This document shows positions 9,106-18,164 of a stretch of DNA of 64,000 bases, one piece after another (positions within the stretch are counted from its first letter, which is position 1; each line of letters starts with the position of its first letter). Location: positions 434,001 through 498,000 of the forward strand of contig NC_021505.1 of NCBI RefSeq assembly GCF_000412675.1, given 5' to 3'. Below the pieces are notes generated by a model, which did no database searches, had not been told where the DNA came from, and saw nothing but the letters and a program-made list of their open reading frames with translations. The position numbers and the translations under genes were made by a program. Source of the stretch: Pseudomonas putida NBRC 14164 (GTDB lineage Bacteria; Pseudomonadota; Gammaproteobacteria; Pseudomonadales; Pseudomonadaceae).

Positions 9106-9854
9106 CCGATTACCTGGCCAGCGCGGACCTCGCGCTGCTCAAACGCCATGGCCTGGACGACTTCGAGGCGCTGTGGGCCTTGCAACTTGAGGCAGTGGAT
9201 GAACCCAACACCGGCCGTGGCGGCTGGAGCAGCGTGTTCCGCCTGGAACTCGAAGGCAAGGGCTACTACCTCAAGCGCCAGAGCGACTACCTGACCCGCA
9301 CCCTGCACCGGCCGTTTGGCGAGCCCACCTTCGCCCGCGAATTCCGCAACATCAGCCGCTACCAGAAGCTGCACATTCCGGCCTTGCAGGCGGTGTTCTA
9401 TGGCGAGCGCAAGCAGGGCGGCAAGCACCGGGCCATCCTGATGACCCGCGCGCTGGACGAGTGGGCCGACCTCGACAGCCTGCTGGCCCAGTGGCCACAG
9501 CTGGGCGATGCCGAACGCAATGGCATCCTCAAGGCGTGCGGCCAGCTGGCGCGCACCCTGCACAGCGCCGGCCAGGTGCATGGCTGCTTCTACCCCAAGC
9601 ACATTTTCCTGCGCCAGCGCCGTGAAGGCTGGGACGCGCAACTGATCGACCTGGAAAAGACCCGGCCATTGCTGCTCGGCATGCGTGACCGCCTCAAGGA
9701 CCTGGAGCCGCTGCTGCGCCGCGCCCCGGCCTGGAGCGAGGCCGATGTGCGGACAATGCTGGCGACCTACCTGGCGCAGCCGGCTGACAGCACGCTGGTG
9801 AACAACTGGTTGCAACGCCTGACGCAACGCCGTCGTGAAAAAGAGGCCCGCTGA
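9102..9854 (+). CDS. Kinase-fold LPS core protein (InaA family), catalytic Asp not evident
   Basis: This 250-residue protein has the family landmarks YYLKRQSDYLTRTLHRPFGE near residue 58 and VHGCFYPKHIFLR at about 159-171. The loop reads H160-G-C where active kinases have HxD, so the usual catalytic aspartate is absent from that position. As I recall, HGCFYPKHIF is characteristic of this subfamily, so this is not a sporadic mutation. It may be a pseudokinase or use a rearranged active site. It is coupled to both neighbours by 4-base and 1-base overlaps. Confidence 0.85.
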   Translation: MTDYLASADLALLKRHGLDDFEALWALQLEAVDEPNTGRGGWSSVFRLELEGKGYYLKRQSDYLTRTLHRPFGEPTFAREFRNISRYQKLHIPALQAVFYGERKQGGKHRAILMTRALDEWADLDSLLAQWPQLGDAERNGILKACGQLARTLHSAGQVHGCFYPKHIFLRQRREGWDAQLIDLEKTRPLLLGMRDRLKDLEPLLRRAPAWSEADVRTMLATYLAQPADSTLVNNWLQRLTQRRREKEAR

Positions 9855-11296
9855 TGCGTTTGTCCGAACTGAAAGATGCCGGGCGCAGCCCGTCGTTGCC
9901 CTTGAACATCACCCTGGCGGATGCCGCCGGCAGCGCCGAGTTGCAACTGCTCAGCCTGCTGCGCGTGTTGCCGGGCCAGCGCTATGTTGGCGCCGGAGTG
10001 TGGCGCGGAACCCCGGTGCTGGCCAAGCTGCTGGTGGGCGGTAACGCCGCCCGGCATTTCCAGCGCGAACTGCAAGGTGTGAAGCTGCTGGCCGAGCAAG
10101 GCCTGACCACGCCAAAACTGTTGGCCGATGGCCTCAAGGAAGGCGAGGGCGGCTGGCTGCTGTTCGAATTCCTCGACGGCGCCGAAAGCCTGGCCGATGC
10201 CTGGGCGGCGGTGGAAAACCTGCCGGTGCTGGCTGACGAGCAACATCTGGTATTGGGTGAAGCACTGACGGCTGTCGCGCACATGCACGCCCAGGGCCTT
10301 TGGCAGGAAGACCTGCACCTGGACAACCTGCTGCGCCATGGCGGCAAGCTGTACCTGATCGACGGCGCCGGTATCAAGGCCGAAACGCCTGGCCAGCAAC
10401 TGTCACGCCCGCGGGTGCTGGAAAACCTCGGGGTGTTCTTCGCCCAGTTGCCCAAGCGCCTGGAACCGTTCATCGAAGAGCTGCTGGTGCACTACCTGCT
10501 GGCCAACGCCGAGCATGCGTTGCCCCTGGAAGCCCTGCAAAAGCAGGTGGACAAGGTGCGCAACTGGCGCCAGAAGGACTACCTGGACAAAGCGGGCCGC
10601 GAGTGCAGCCTGTTCAGCGTCCAGCGCAGCCTTTCGGGCTTGCAGGCGATCCGCCGCACCGAAGTCGACGCCATGCAGCGGGTGCTGGAGCAGGCCGATG
10701 CGCTGATCGAAAAGGGCCACCTGTACAAGACCGGTGGCGCCGCCAGCGTGGCGCGTATCGAGGTGAACGGTCGCAAGCTGGTGCTCAAGCGCTACAACAT
10801 CAAGAACACCGCGCACTGGTTCAAGCGCTTCTGGCGCCCGAGCCGGGCCTGGCATTCGTGGATTGAAGGCCACCGCCTGGAATTCCTCGGCATCGCCACG
10901 CCTCGCCCTCTCGCGGTGCTGGAACAGCGGGTGCTGGGCCTGCGTAGCCGTGCCTACCTGGTCACCGAGTATGTCGACGGCCCGGACCTGACGGCATGCT
11001 TCGCGCCCTACGTCGAAAGTGGCGATGCACCCGAGGAGCAAGTGGATGCCTTGGTCCATGTGATGCAGCAGCTGATTCGCGAGCGTATCAGCCATGGGGA
11101 CTTCAAAGGCCATAACCTGTTCTGGCACAACGGCCAGTGGTCGCTGATCGACCTTGATGCCATGTGCCAGCACGCCACCCAGCTCAGCTTCGCCCCGGCC
11201 TATGCCCGCGACCGGGCACGGCTGCTGCGCAACTGGCCGAGTGGCAGTGCCTTGCATCAGCGACTGGACCGGCTTTTGCCAAAACTGGTCGAGTAA
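9854..11296 (+). CDS. Double kinase-fold protein, last gene of the LPS core operon
   Basis: This 480-residue protein contains two kinase-like modules. The first has GLWQEDLHLDNLL with D153 and D157. The second has ISHGDFKGHNLFW with D416, followed by a metal-binding-like DLDAM. The segment at about residues 200-270 links them. P. aeruginosa has a similar large gene downstream of waaP (PA5006 as I recall). The operon ends here: only 18 bases separate its stop from the stop of the convergent gene, and no hairpin terminator is visible between them. Confidence 0.82.
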   Translation: MRLSELKDAGRSPSLPLNITLADAAGSAELQLLSLLRVLPGQRYVGAGVWRGTPVLAKLLVGGNAARHFQRELQGVKLLAEQGLTTPKLLADGLKEGEGGWLLFEFLDGAESLADAWAAVENLPVLADEQHLVLGEALTAVAHMHAQGLWQEDLHLDNLLRHGGKLYLIDGAGIKAETPGQQLSRPRVLENLGVFFAQLPKRLEPFIEELLVHYLLANAEHALPLEALQKQVDKVRNWRQKDYLDKAGRECSLFSVQRSLSGLQAIRRTEVDAMQRVLEQADALIEKGHLYKTGGAASVARIEVNGRKLVLKRYNIKNTAHWFKRFWRPSRAWHSWIEGHRLEFLGIATPRPLAVLEQRVLGLRSRAYLVTEYVDGPDLTACFAPYVESGDAPEEQVDALVHVMQQLIRERISHGDFKGHNLFWHNGQWSLIDLDAMCQHATQLSFAPAYARDRARLLRNWPSGSALHQRLDRLLPKLVE

Positions 11297-11314
11297 GGCA
11301 GCCGGTTCGGGCTT

Positions 11315-14092
11315 TCATTGGGCTGGCGGTGGTTGGTCTGGCAGTGTCAGCCAGTCACTGCTGCGCCCTGCCTGGCGAACGCGTATCAGCCACTGGCCGC
11401 TTTCGTGACGCATCACCGCCCACGGCACCACCCCGGCGTTGTCGGGGCTAGCCATCTGCAAGTGGTAATGATCCGGCAGCAGGTGGCGGCGCACCGGCAA
11501 CTGCCCGCTCTCGAGCCCCAGGTACAACTGGTCGTCAGCCTCGAAGAGCCCTTGTTCGCTATTCAGTGGCAGGCCAGCCACAGGCACCTGCAGGTAGCAG
11601 TCTTGCAGTAACTGCTTAAGGTCGGGCAGCCCGTCGTACCAGAGTACCGGTGAGTCGATGACCCACTGCCCGTCGGCCTTGCGCTTGAGCGGCTGCTGCA
11701 GGTAGGTGTCTGGCTGGGCAGGGTCGATGGCCCGCCAGCGGTAGCCATCGAAGCTGACCTGATAATAGCGGTTGTCGTTGTCCTTGACGAAGTACAGCGA
11801 CTGCCCCCCAAACACCGAACTTTGCTCGTATACACCTTCACCGTAGATACCGTCTATGCGATAGCGCAGGCTGCTGCTCGGTTGTACCTGTTGGCGTGCG
11901 GGCAGCGGCAGTGGCGGTTGTTTGGGGATCCCGCGCAGGGATCGGCGTAGCACTCTGGAGCCCAGAAAACTGGTACCTGCATCGTTGAGGTGGCTAAGCG
12001 CCTGATACGCATGCCGCATCACCCCTTCGACATCCTCTTGCTTGAAGGCCTCGGCGCCGTCCCAGATATCGATTGCCATGCGGCCGATCGACAGCACCAG
12101 CAGCGCACGGTTCGGCAGCAGCAGGCTGATGAAGTCCAGTAAGCGCCAGCTCAGCGCCATGACCGATTCCACGTTCACTTCCCTGGTCGTCATGCTGTCG
12201 GCATCGGCCTGAGCGATCAGCGCCCGGGCTTCGGCCATGTAGTAAACGAAGAAAAGGTCGTCCTTGATCTCAGGTGTCGTCAAATGTGTGCTCATGCGCC
12301 CCTTGTCCAGCAGCCGCTGCACCGTGACGGCAGGTAGCAATGGCAGGCGCAGGGCTACGTATGCTCTTAATGCGGGCTGTTGGCGCAATGTGCGAAGCAG
12401 TTCGCGGGTTGTTCGGAAACGCCGCCAGGCCCTGCGGTCGGGGGCATCCGGGGTGTACAGCACACATGCCGGAGACTTGTAGGTGATGCTGTTAAGCAGA
12501 AGCACCCCCTGCAGGGTATGACCCATGATGTTCAGCTGCCGGACAGTGACCGGGTAGCCTGCTACCGGCGCACGCAAGGCATTGTGTGGTTGGTCCAGCA
12601 CTGCGCGCACCCAGTTGTAGCCGTGTTCGAAAGGGTCTTCGCCAAAGTGCCCTGCGTAGCGCGCCTTGACTGCTTCAGCGTGCATGCGTGCACGGTTGAC
12701 CTTGCTGTGCGCAGTGAGCCGCCATTTGCCCGCTCTGGAACTGATAAGTTGGGTGCGCAGGTACTCTGCGTAACTGTCACCCACGTTCAGTTCCCGGACC
12801 ATGTGCTTGACATACTGCGGCGTGAGCCCGGCGGGCATGGCATTGCCATGGGCATGGATCACCCGGGCAGTAAGCCAGTAGTCGGTATCGAACCACGGCA
12901 AGTTCTTGAGGGCGATCTCTTCGAGGGTGTTGATTTCCTCGACCATTTCGACCATCTCGTCGCCCACGCGTCGCATGCCTGCATAGGTGACATAGGATGA
13001 GATGGCGAAGGGATGCAGGACGGCGCCAGTGCGGCGGGCACGCACGACCACGATCTTGATATCGCGGGGATCTGCGGCGTACCCCAGGTCATGGCGCAGC
13101 CGCTCGCGAAGGCGTGCGTTGGCCCAGCCCAGCAGGCTATTGCGTTGCTTGAAGTCGTTGAAGCTCAGCACCCCCGGTGCGGCAGCCTGCTCGGCGATTG
13201 CCACCAGCTCTTGCATCGCCTGCATCATATGGCTCAGGCCTTGCGCAGATGTATTGCGCAGCCAGTTCGGCAGGTTCTTCTCAAGCAATCGGGAGTAACG
13301 TGTCTGCAGGATGGGTTTGGCGCCGACTTCGTGCCAGAGCTCCATGGCTTTATGTATTCGGTTGGGCTGGGGTGAGCTGCTCCACAAGCCGGTGTCACTC
13401 AAGCGTTGGCGCTGGGCTTCTATCACACTGTCGATCTGGGCCTCCAGCAGGCTATCGGCGTACCAGTCATAGCGCAGGCGCTGTGACAGCCGCACGCGGT
13501 CCGCCTGCGCGTCAGTGTACAGATGCAGCAGCGGTTTGCTCTGGAGTGGGTCTTCCAGGCGTTCGCAAAGCTCCTGGTGCAGTGCGGCAAGGGACTCGAA
13601 GGCCTCAACGCCTTGTGAGAGGCTGCACAGCAACGCCATGCCTGCGGCATCCTCGGGTGTGAGCATAGGGCCCTCGGCGGTGCCGGCAACGATGATCAGT
13701 GTGCCTGGCAGGTAGCTTCGCCAGTTGGGCCGTAGGCCTTCCAGCAGAACGCGGTAGACCTGTGGCCTTTTGGCCAGGGGCATATGCCTGCGCTGGGAGG
13801 GTAGTGGCTGTTGCAGGCAGGCCCATAGTTGATCGGCTGAGCGGTAGCCCAAGGTCTCGTCGCCCAGGCGCAATTCAACCTCGGCCAGCATCAGCGCCTT
13901 GCGCAGTGCCAGCAGCTTTTGTCTTGGGGTTTCGCCTTGCTCATCGGCCGTGGTCCAGAAGCTGGCCAGTTCGCCGTGCAACCAAGTGCGTGTGTCGGGG
14001 TTGATGGGGTGCTGAAGGGCAATCGTCGGAAGGCCGCCGAGCAGGTCACTGATCTGTCGGTCGATCTGTTCCAGTTGTTCGAGGGGGCGCAT
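11315..14092 (-). CDS. Large DUF6543 / dermonecrotic-toxin-like protein
   Basis: The 925-residue start at 14092 (MRPLEQLEQIDRQ) has AAGGA eight bases upstream; a start 13 codons earlier lacks this. The middle matches the Pseudomonas DUF6543 family as I know it: an LEEIALKNLPWFDTDYWLTA block near 390-409, VRELNVGDSYAEYLR near 432-446 and VLYTPDAPDRRAWRRF near 544-559. A hydrophobic hairpin (about 644-672) follows, then a beta-rich tail with paired YYQVSFDGYRWRAIDP-type modules (about 747-810 and 855-905). No signal peptide, leucine-rich repeats, ubiquitin-ligase domain or terminal nuclease is visible. A possible role in interbacterial or host interaction is inferred from the family only. Confidence 0.75.
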   Translation of the reverse strand: MRPLEQLEQIDRQISDLLGGLPTIALQHPINPDTRTWLHGELASFWTTADEQGETPRQKLLALRKALMLAEVELRLGDETLGYRSADQLWACLQQPLPSQRRHMPLAKRPQVYRVLLEGLRPNWRSYLPGTLIIVAGTAEGPMLTPEDAAGMALLCSLSQGVEAFESLAALHQELCERLEDPLQSKPLLHLYTDAQADRVRLSQRLRYDWYADSLLEAQIDSVIEAQRQRLSDTGLWSSSPQPNRIHKAMELWHEVGAKPILQTRYSRLLEKNLPNWLRNTSAQGLSHMMQAMQELVAIAEQAAAPGVLSFNDFKQRNSLLGWANARLRERLRHDLGYAADPRDIKIVVVRARRTGAVLHPFAISSYVTYAGMRRVGDEMVEMVEEINTLEEIALKNLPWFDTDYWLTARVIHAHGNAMPAGLTPQYVKHMVRELNVGDSYAEYLRTQLISSRAGKWRLTAHSKVNRARMHAEAVKARYAGHFGEDPFEHGYNWVRAVLDQPHNALRAPVAGYPVTVRQLNIMGHTLQGVLLLNSITYKSPACVLYTPDAPDRRAWRRFRTTRELLRTLRQQPALRAYVALRLPLLPAVTVQRLLDKGRMSTHLTTPEIKDDLFFVYYMAEARALIAQADADSMTTREVNVESVMALSWRLLDFISLLLPNRALLVLSIGRMAIDIWDGAEAFKQEDVEGVMRHAYQALSHLNDAGTSFLGSRVLRRSLRGIPKQPPLPLPARQQVQPSSSLRYRIDGIYGEGVYEQSSVFGGQSLYFVKDNDNRYYQVSFDGYRWRAIDPAQPDTYLQQPLKRKADGQWVIDSPVLWYDGLPDLKQLLQDCYLQVPVAGLPLNSEQGLFEADDQLYLGLESGQLPVRRHLLPDHYHLQMASPDNAGVVPWAVMRHESGQWLIRVRQAGRSSDWLTLPDQPPPAQ

Positions 14093-14158
14093 GGGGCGGG
14101 TCCTTGGTTGAGGAAAACCCCATGCTGGCAATACCTGCGGTTGCGTGGCGGTAGCGGG

Positions 14159-14344
14159 CTAGCGCCCCCGACGCCAGAGCAGCCCGCGCAGGCTCAACAG
14201 GGCCGGCAGGCCCAGGCCGGCCCATGCCAGAACGTCCCAGCCACCGTCGCCAAGCAGTGCGGCGAACAGGCCCAGGAACCCAAGCATGGCAATCAACGCT
14301 GGCCATGCGAAGAGGCGTGCAGTGGATTGCGACCTGTGGCTCAT
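14159..14344 (-). CDS. Small two-helix membrane protein
   Basis: This 61-residue protein starts MSHRSQSTARLFAWPALIAM, and its ATG overlaps the stop of the upstream PepSY gene (ATGA), so the two are probably co-translated. It has two hydrophobic segments, about residues 11-30 and 35-50, and an arginine-rich C-terminus. Small proteins of this kind often accompany PepSY membrane proteins beside siderophore receptors. I do not recognise a specific function. A longer reading from 14383 is possible but is not supported by a ribosome site. Confidence 0.7.
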   Translation of the reverse strand: MSHRSQSTARLFAWPALIAMLGFLGLFAALLGDGGWDVLAWAGLGLPALLSLRGLLWRRGR

Positions 14345-15453
14345 GCGCGCACCTCCCTGGGTTTGCGCTGCTTGCCCCACCACAGGTAGAGGCCGCTGCC
14401 GAGCACGATGATTGTCAGCACGTCCAGCAAAGCCCAGAGGATTTGCATCGGTCGCCCGCCGTAATCGCCAAAATGCAACGGCTGCGACAGGCCCATGGCA
14501 TCCATGTACCAGGGACGGTCGCCTACGGCAGTCACAGCAAGGGTGCGAGCATCGATCAATACCGGCGTGAACAGGTGAGAACTCAGGTGTGTGGCACCGT
14601 TCATGAATACCGCATAGTGGTGCTCGCTGGAGAACCGCGTGCCTGGAAAAGCGATGAAGTCCGGGCGCATGCCGGGGGCGGCCTGTTCGGCAATTTCCAG
14701 CAGGCGAGTGGCTGGGGCGCGATCGACGAGCGGCGTCGCGTCGCGGTAGGGGGCAACCATCGCTGCCAGGCTGTCGTTGCGCCAGGCCGCGATGACCAGG
14801 TCGGACAGGGCACTGATCACGCCCGTTACGCCCACGGTCAGCGCCCAGGCCAGGGTAACTGCGCCGATCAGGTTGTGCAGGTCGAGCCAGCGTAGGCGGC
14901 GGGACTTTTCGTGGCGCACGGTGCCGAAGGCGAGACGGCGCATGAACGGCGCATAGAGCACGGTGCCGGAGACAATCGCGACGATGAACAGCACGCCCAT
15001 GAAGGCCAGCAGCAGCTTGCCGGGCAGGCCGGCGAACATGTCCACGTGCAGGCGCAGCATGATCATCATGAAGCCGCCATTGGCAGCCGGCATGGCCACT
15101 GCTTCGCCGGTGCGGGCGTCGAGCATGAAGGTGTGCGACAGGTTGGGGTCGGTGCCAGCGGTAGCGGCGGTGATGGCCACCACGCCGTTGGGTTCGTCCT
15201 CCTCATAGCCGAAGTACTGCACCACCTCGCCGGGGCGGTGTTGTTCGGCTTTCAGTACAAGCTGCTGCAGGTCGAGGTGCGGGGTGCCAGCTGGCATTTC
15301 ACGCAGTTCGGGGGCGTCGCCGAGCAGGTGTTCGAGTTCGTGGTGGAAGATCAGCGGCAGGCCGGTGAGTGCCAGCAGCAACAGGAACAGGGTACAGACC
15401 AGGCTGCTCCAGGTATGGATCACGGACCAGCGGCGGATGGTTGGGCTTTTCAT
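14341..15453 (-). CDS. PepSY-associated membrane protein (PiuB-like)
   Basis: This inner-membrane protein of about 370 residues starts MKSPTIRRWSVIHTWSSLVC. It has four strongly hydrophobic helices (near residues 12-35, 160-180, 205-225 and 335-355) with PepSY-type periplasmic segments between them. Proteins of this family cluster with TonB siderophore receptors and are implicated in reducing or handling ferric siderophores in the periplasm. It lies 55 bp downstream of the receptor gene on the same strand, so it is probably in the same iron-regulated unit. A start 13 codons upstream is open but less typical. Confidence 0.85.
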   Translation of the reverse strand: MKSPTIRRWSVIHTWSSLVCTLFLLLLALTGLPLIFHHELEHLLGDAPELREMPAGTPHLDLQQLVLKAEQHRPGEVVQYFGYEEDEPNGVVAITAATAGTDPNLSHTFMLDARTGEAVAMPAANGGFMMIMLRLHVDMFAGLPGKLLLAFMGVLFIVAIVSGTVLYAPFMRRLAFGTVRHEKSRRLRWLDLHNLIGAVTLAWALTVGVTGVISALSDLVIAAWRNDSLAAMVAPYRDATPLVDRAPATRLLEIAEQAAPGMRPDFIAFPGTRFSSEHHYAVFMNGATHLSSHLFTPVLIDARTLAVTAVGDRPWYMDAMGLSQPLHFGDYGGRPMQILWALLDVLTIIVLGSGLYLWWGKQRKPREVRA

Positions 15454-15508
15454 CACGGTACCGATTTTTGCCTGTTGGAACGGGGGCCGCAACGCGGCCC
15501 CCGTTCAC

Positions 15509-17944
15509 TCAGAACTTGTAGTTGACGCTGGCGACCACGTTGCGTTCGTCGCCGTAGTAGCAGTAGTACCCGTCGCACGTCGACAGGTAGTCCTTGTTGA
15601 ACAGGTTTTTCGCATCTACGGCCACGGTCACGCCTTTGAGTGTGCTGTTCAGGCGGCCCAGGTCGTAATGTACAGAGGCGTCGTAGACAGTGTACGAGCC
15701 CACATGGCCCCAGTCGGTATTCGTGGTGTTGCCGTAGGTGTCGCCCACATAGCGCACGCCAACGCCTACGCCAAAGCCGTCCAGTGCCCCGCTGTGCCAG
15801 GTGTAGTCGGCCCAGGCAGTGGCCTGGTTACGCGGAACCTGTGCCATGCGCTTGCCTTTCTCTTCACTGGTGCCTTTGGTGATTTCGCTGTCGTTATAGG
15901 TGTAGGAGCCCACCAGCTTGAGGTTCTCGCTCACATCCGAAGTAGCCTCAAGCTCAAGGCCTTTCACACGCACTTCGCCAACCTGGCGGGTGACGCCACC
16001 CTCGGTCACCGACATGTTCTGCTGCGTCAGGTCGAATACAGCTGCGGTGAACAGGCTTTTGCTGCCTGGCGGTTGGTATTTGATACCCAGCTCGTACTGC
16101 TTGCCTTCGGTCGGCTTGAATGCATCGGTGCTATTGACGGCGGAGCCGGTCGCGGCTTGGAACGACTCGGCATAGGAGATGTAAGGCGTCAGGCCGCTAT
16201 CGAACACATAGCTGAGTGCTGCGTTACCACTGAACTTCTTGTCGCGCTGGGTATTGGTAGCATCGCCCTGATTGTGGAAGGTGGTGCCGGTGTGCACCCA
16301 GTCCTCACGTCCACCCAGGGTCAGGCGCCAGTTGTCCAAGGCCATCTGGTCTTGGGCGTACAGGCCGGTCTGCTGGGTCTTCTGATCGTAGTCGTACATG
16401 TCGAAGTACTGGACGTTCGAGAAATCCTGGCCGTATACCGGGTTATGGATATTGCTTGATGGCACGCCGGCCGAGCCCCAACGCCAGCGAGCATTGCTGT
16501 CCGAGCGCTGATGGTCGAGGCCTAGCAGTAGGGTATGGGCGAGCTGGCCAGTCTGGAAATCGGCTTGGAAGTTATTGTCCACTGCGAACTGGGAGATATC
16601 TTCTTCGACGATACCGGCAGTACGTTGCACGGTGCCATCGGCGCTGACAGCTTCGTCCGGCCCAGCTGGCCAGATCGAGCCACCGGCAGTAATGCCCTTG
16701 AAATCCAGTTCGTTGCGCGCATAGCGTAGGTTCTGGCGGAACTGCCAAGTATCGTTCAGACGGGTTTCAAACGCATAGCCCAAGTGGTAATAGGTGCGGT
16801 CGTAGGATTCCCAATCCGGGTCACCCAAGTTCTTGTGGTGAGAAATTTTGCCAGCCGGGCTGTCCAGCTTGGTGCCTTGCAGAGGCAAGAACTGGCCAGT
16901 AATGCCAGTATCATCGCGGGTGTACTGGGAGATGAAGGTCAGCTTGGTGTCGTCGTTGATATTCCAAGTCAGGCTGGGCGCGATGTTATAGCGCTTGTCC
17001 GGTATATGGTCGATCGGCGAGCCGCTGTCACGCACGGTACCGCTCACTCGGTACAGGAACTGGCCTTCATCGTCGAGCTTGCCGGTGCTGTCGAAGTTGA
17101 TCTGCTTGTGATTGTTGCTGCCAACCTGGGCTTCGATTTCATGGCTGCTTTCCAGCTGCGGTCGACGGCTGGTCATGTCCAGCAGCCCGCCTGGCGGGGT
17201 CTGACCGTACACTGATGAAGCTGGGCCGCGCAGCACGGCGATGCGCTCTAGGTTCCAGGGTTCAATTTTGGGAGTGGCATAGTTCCCCTTGGGCAATGGC
17301 AGGCCATCAAGGAACTGGGTGGGCACAAAACCACGTACCAGCAACCAATCGCTGCGGGAGTCGGAGCCGTAGCCGCTGCTCTGCACGCCTGCCGTGTAGC
17401 GCAGGGCATCATTCAGGCTGAGTACTGGGCGATCCTCCATCTGCTGCCGGGTGATCACGCTTACCGAGCGGGGTAGTTCGGCGATGGCGGTATCTGTCTT
17501 GGTGCTCGCTGCCGTGCGGGTTGCGGTGTAACCCTCGACCGCCCCCCAGGCGCTTTCATAATTGGACGTAGCGTTGATGGCCGTCTCTGGCAGCGCCAAT
17601 GCCCCTTCTTGTGTGGCCACCAGGCTGTAGCTACCCACGCTGCTCTGTTGCAACTGCAGGCCGGTACCGCGCAGGGCCGCTTGCAGGGCGCCGAGGCCGT
17701 CGTACTGGCCGCTTACCGGGGCCGAGGTGCGGCCGCTTACCAGTGCCGGGTCGATGGCCAGGGCAATGCCGGCCTGGCTGGCGATCTGGTTGAGGGTGGT
17801 GGCTAGCGGCGCGCTGGGCAGGTTGTAGGCGCGCGGCGTGGATAGCTCGGCGGCGAACAAGGCGGAGCTTGCCAGCGGGGCGGCCAGGCCGATGGCCAGG
17901 GCCATCAGGCTGGGGCGCAGGATACGATCAACGGCACGGGACAT
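15509..17944 (-). CDS. TonB-dependent siderophore receptor with N-terminal signalling domain
   Basis: This outer-membrane transducer has 811 residues. It has a signal peptide (about 1-32), an STN/secretin-like signalling domain (about 45-115), a plug with the conserved ERIAVLRGPASSVYGQTPPG segment, and a 22-strand barrel ending in the usual aromatic residue (VVASVNYKF). The STN domain talks to the periplasmic part of a FecR anti-sigma factor, and the matching fecR and ECF sigma genes lie immediately upstream. The transported siderophore cannot be read from the sequence; FpvA- or FoxA-like hydroxamate receptors are the nearest type. Confidence 0.92.
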   Translation of the reverse strand: MSRAVDRILRPSLMALAIGLAAPLASSALFAAELSTPRAYNLPSAPLATTLNQIASQAGIALAIDPALVSGRTSAPVSGQYDGLGALQAALRGTGLQLQQSSVGSYSLVATQEGALALPETAINATSNYESAWGAVEGYTATRTAASTKTDTAIAELPRSVSVITRQQMEDRPVLSLNDALRYTAGVQSSGYGSDSRSDWLLVRGFVPTQFLDGLPLPKGNYATPKIEPWNLERIAVLRGPASSVYGQTPPGGLLDMTSRRPQLESSHEIEAQVGSNNHKQINFDSTGKLDDEGQFLYRVSGTVRDSGSPIDHIPDKRYNIAPSLTWNINDDTKLTFISQYTRDDTGITGQFLPLQGTKLDSPAGKISHHKNLGDPDWESYDRTYYHLGYAFETRLNDTWQFRQNLRYARNELDFKGITAGGSIWPAGPDEAVSADGTVQRTAGIVEEDISQFAVDNNFQADFQTGQLAHTLLLGLDHQRSDSNARWRWGSAGVPSSNIHNPVYGQDFSNVQYFDMYDYDQKTQQTGLYAQDQMALDNWRLTLGGREDWVHTGTTFHNQGDATNTQRDKKFSGNAALSYVFDSGLTPYISYAESFQAATGSAVNSTDAFKPTEGKQYELGIKYQPPGSKSLFTAAVFDLTQQNMSVTEGGVTRQVGEVRVKGLELEATSDVSENLKLVGSYTYNDSEITKGTSEEKGKRMAQVPRNQATAWADYTWHSGALDGFGVGVGVRYVGDTYGNTTNTDWGHVGSYTVYDASVHYDLGRLNSTLKGVTVAVDAKNLFNKDYLSTCDGYYCYYGDERNVVASVNYKF

Positions 17945-18059
17945 GCGGCGGTTCCTCGACGGGTAAGTGCTTGCTGCTTCCTTGCCGAGCGAGAATTGAA
18001 AAGTGACAGGGTGAATCTGAAAAATATTGAGAGTTATTTGAAATGAATGTTTGCCTGTA

Positions 18060-18155
18060 CCGGCCTCTTCGCGGGCTTGCCCGCTCCCACAGGTACACCA
18101 CAGAGCATGAAACTTGTGGGGTACCTGTGGGAGCGGGCGAGCCCGCGAAGAGGCC
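18060..18155. repeat. Inverted REP pair between receptor and fecR
   Basis: Two CGGCCTCTTCGCGGGC-type REP copies face each other with about 30 bp between them. They lie in the fecR-receptor gap and could attenuate read-through or protect the upstream transcript. Confidence 0.88.
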
Positions 18156-18164
18156 AGAGAAGGT

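Noticed and set aside
18060..18155. Possible CRISPR repeats
   Set aside because: The repeats are paired inverted REP elements without regular spacers, and no cas genes are present anywhere in the window.
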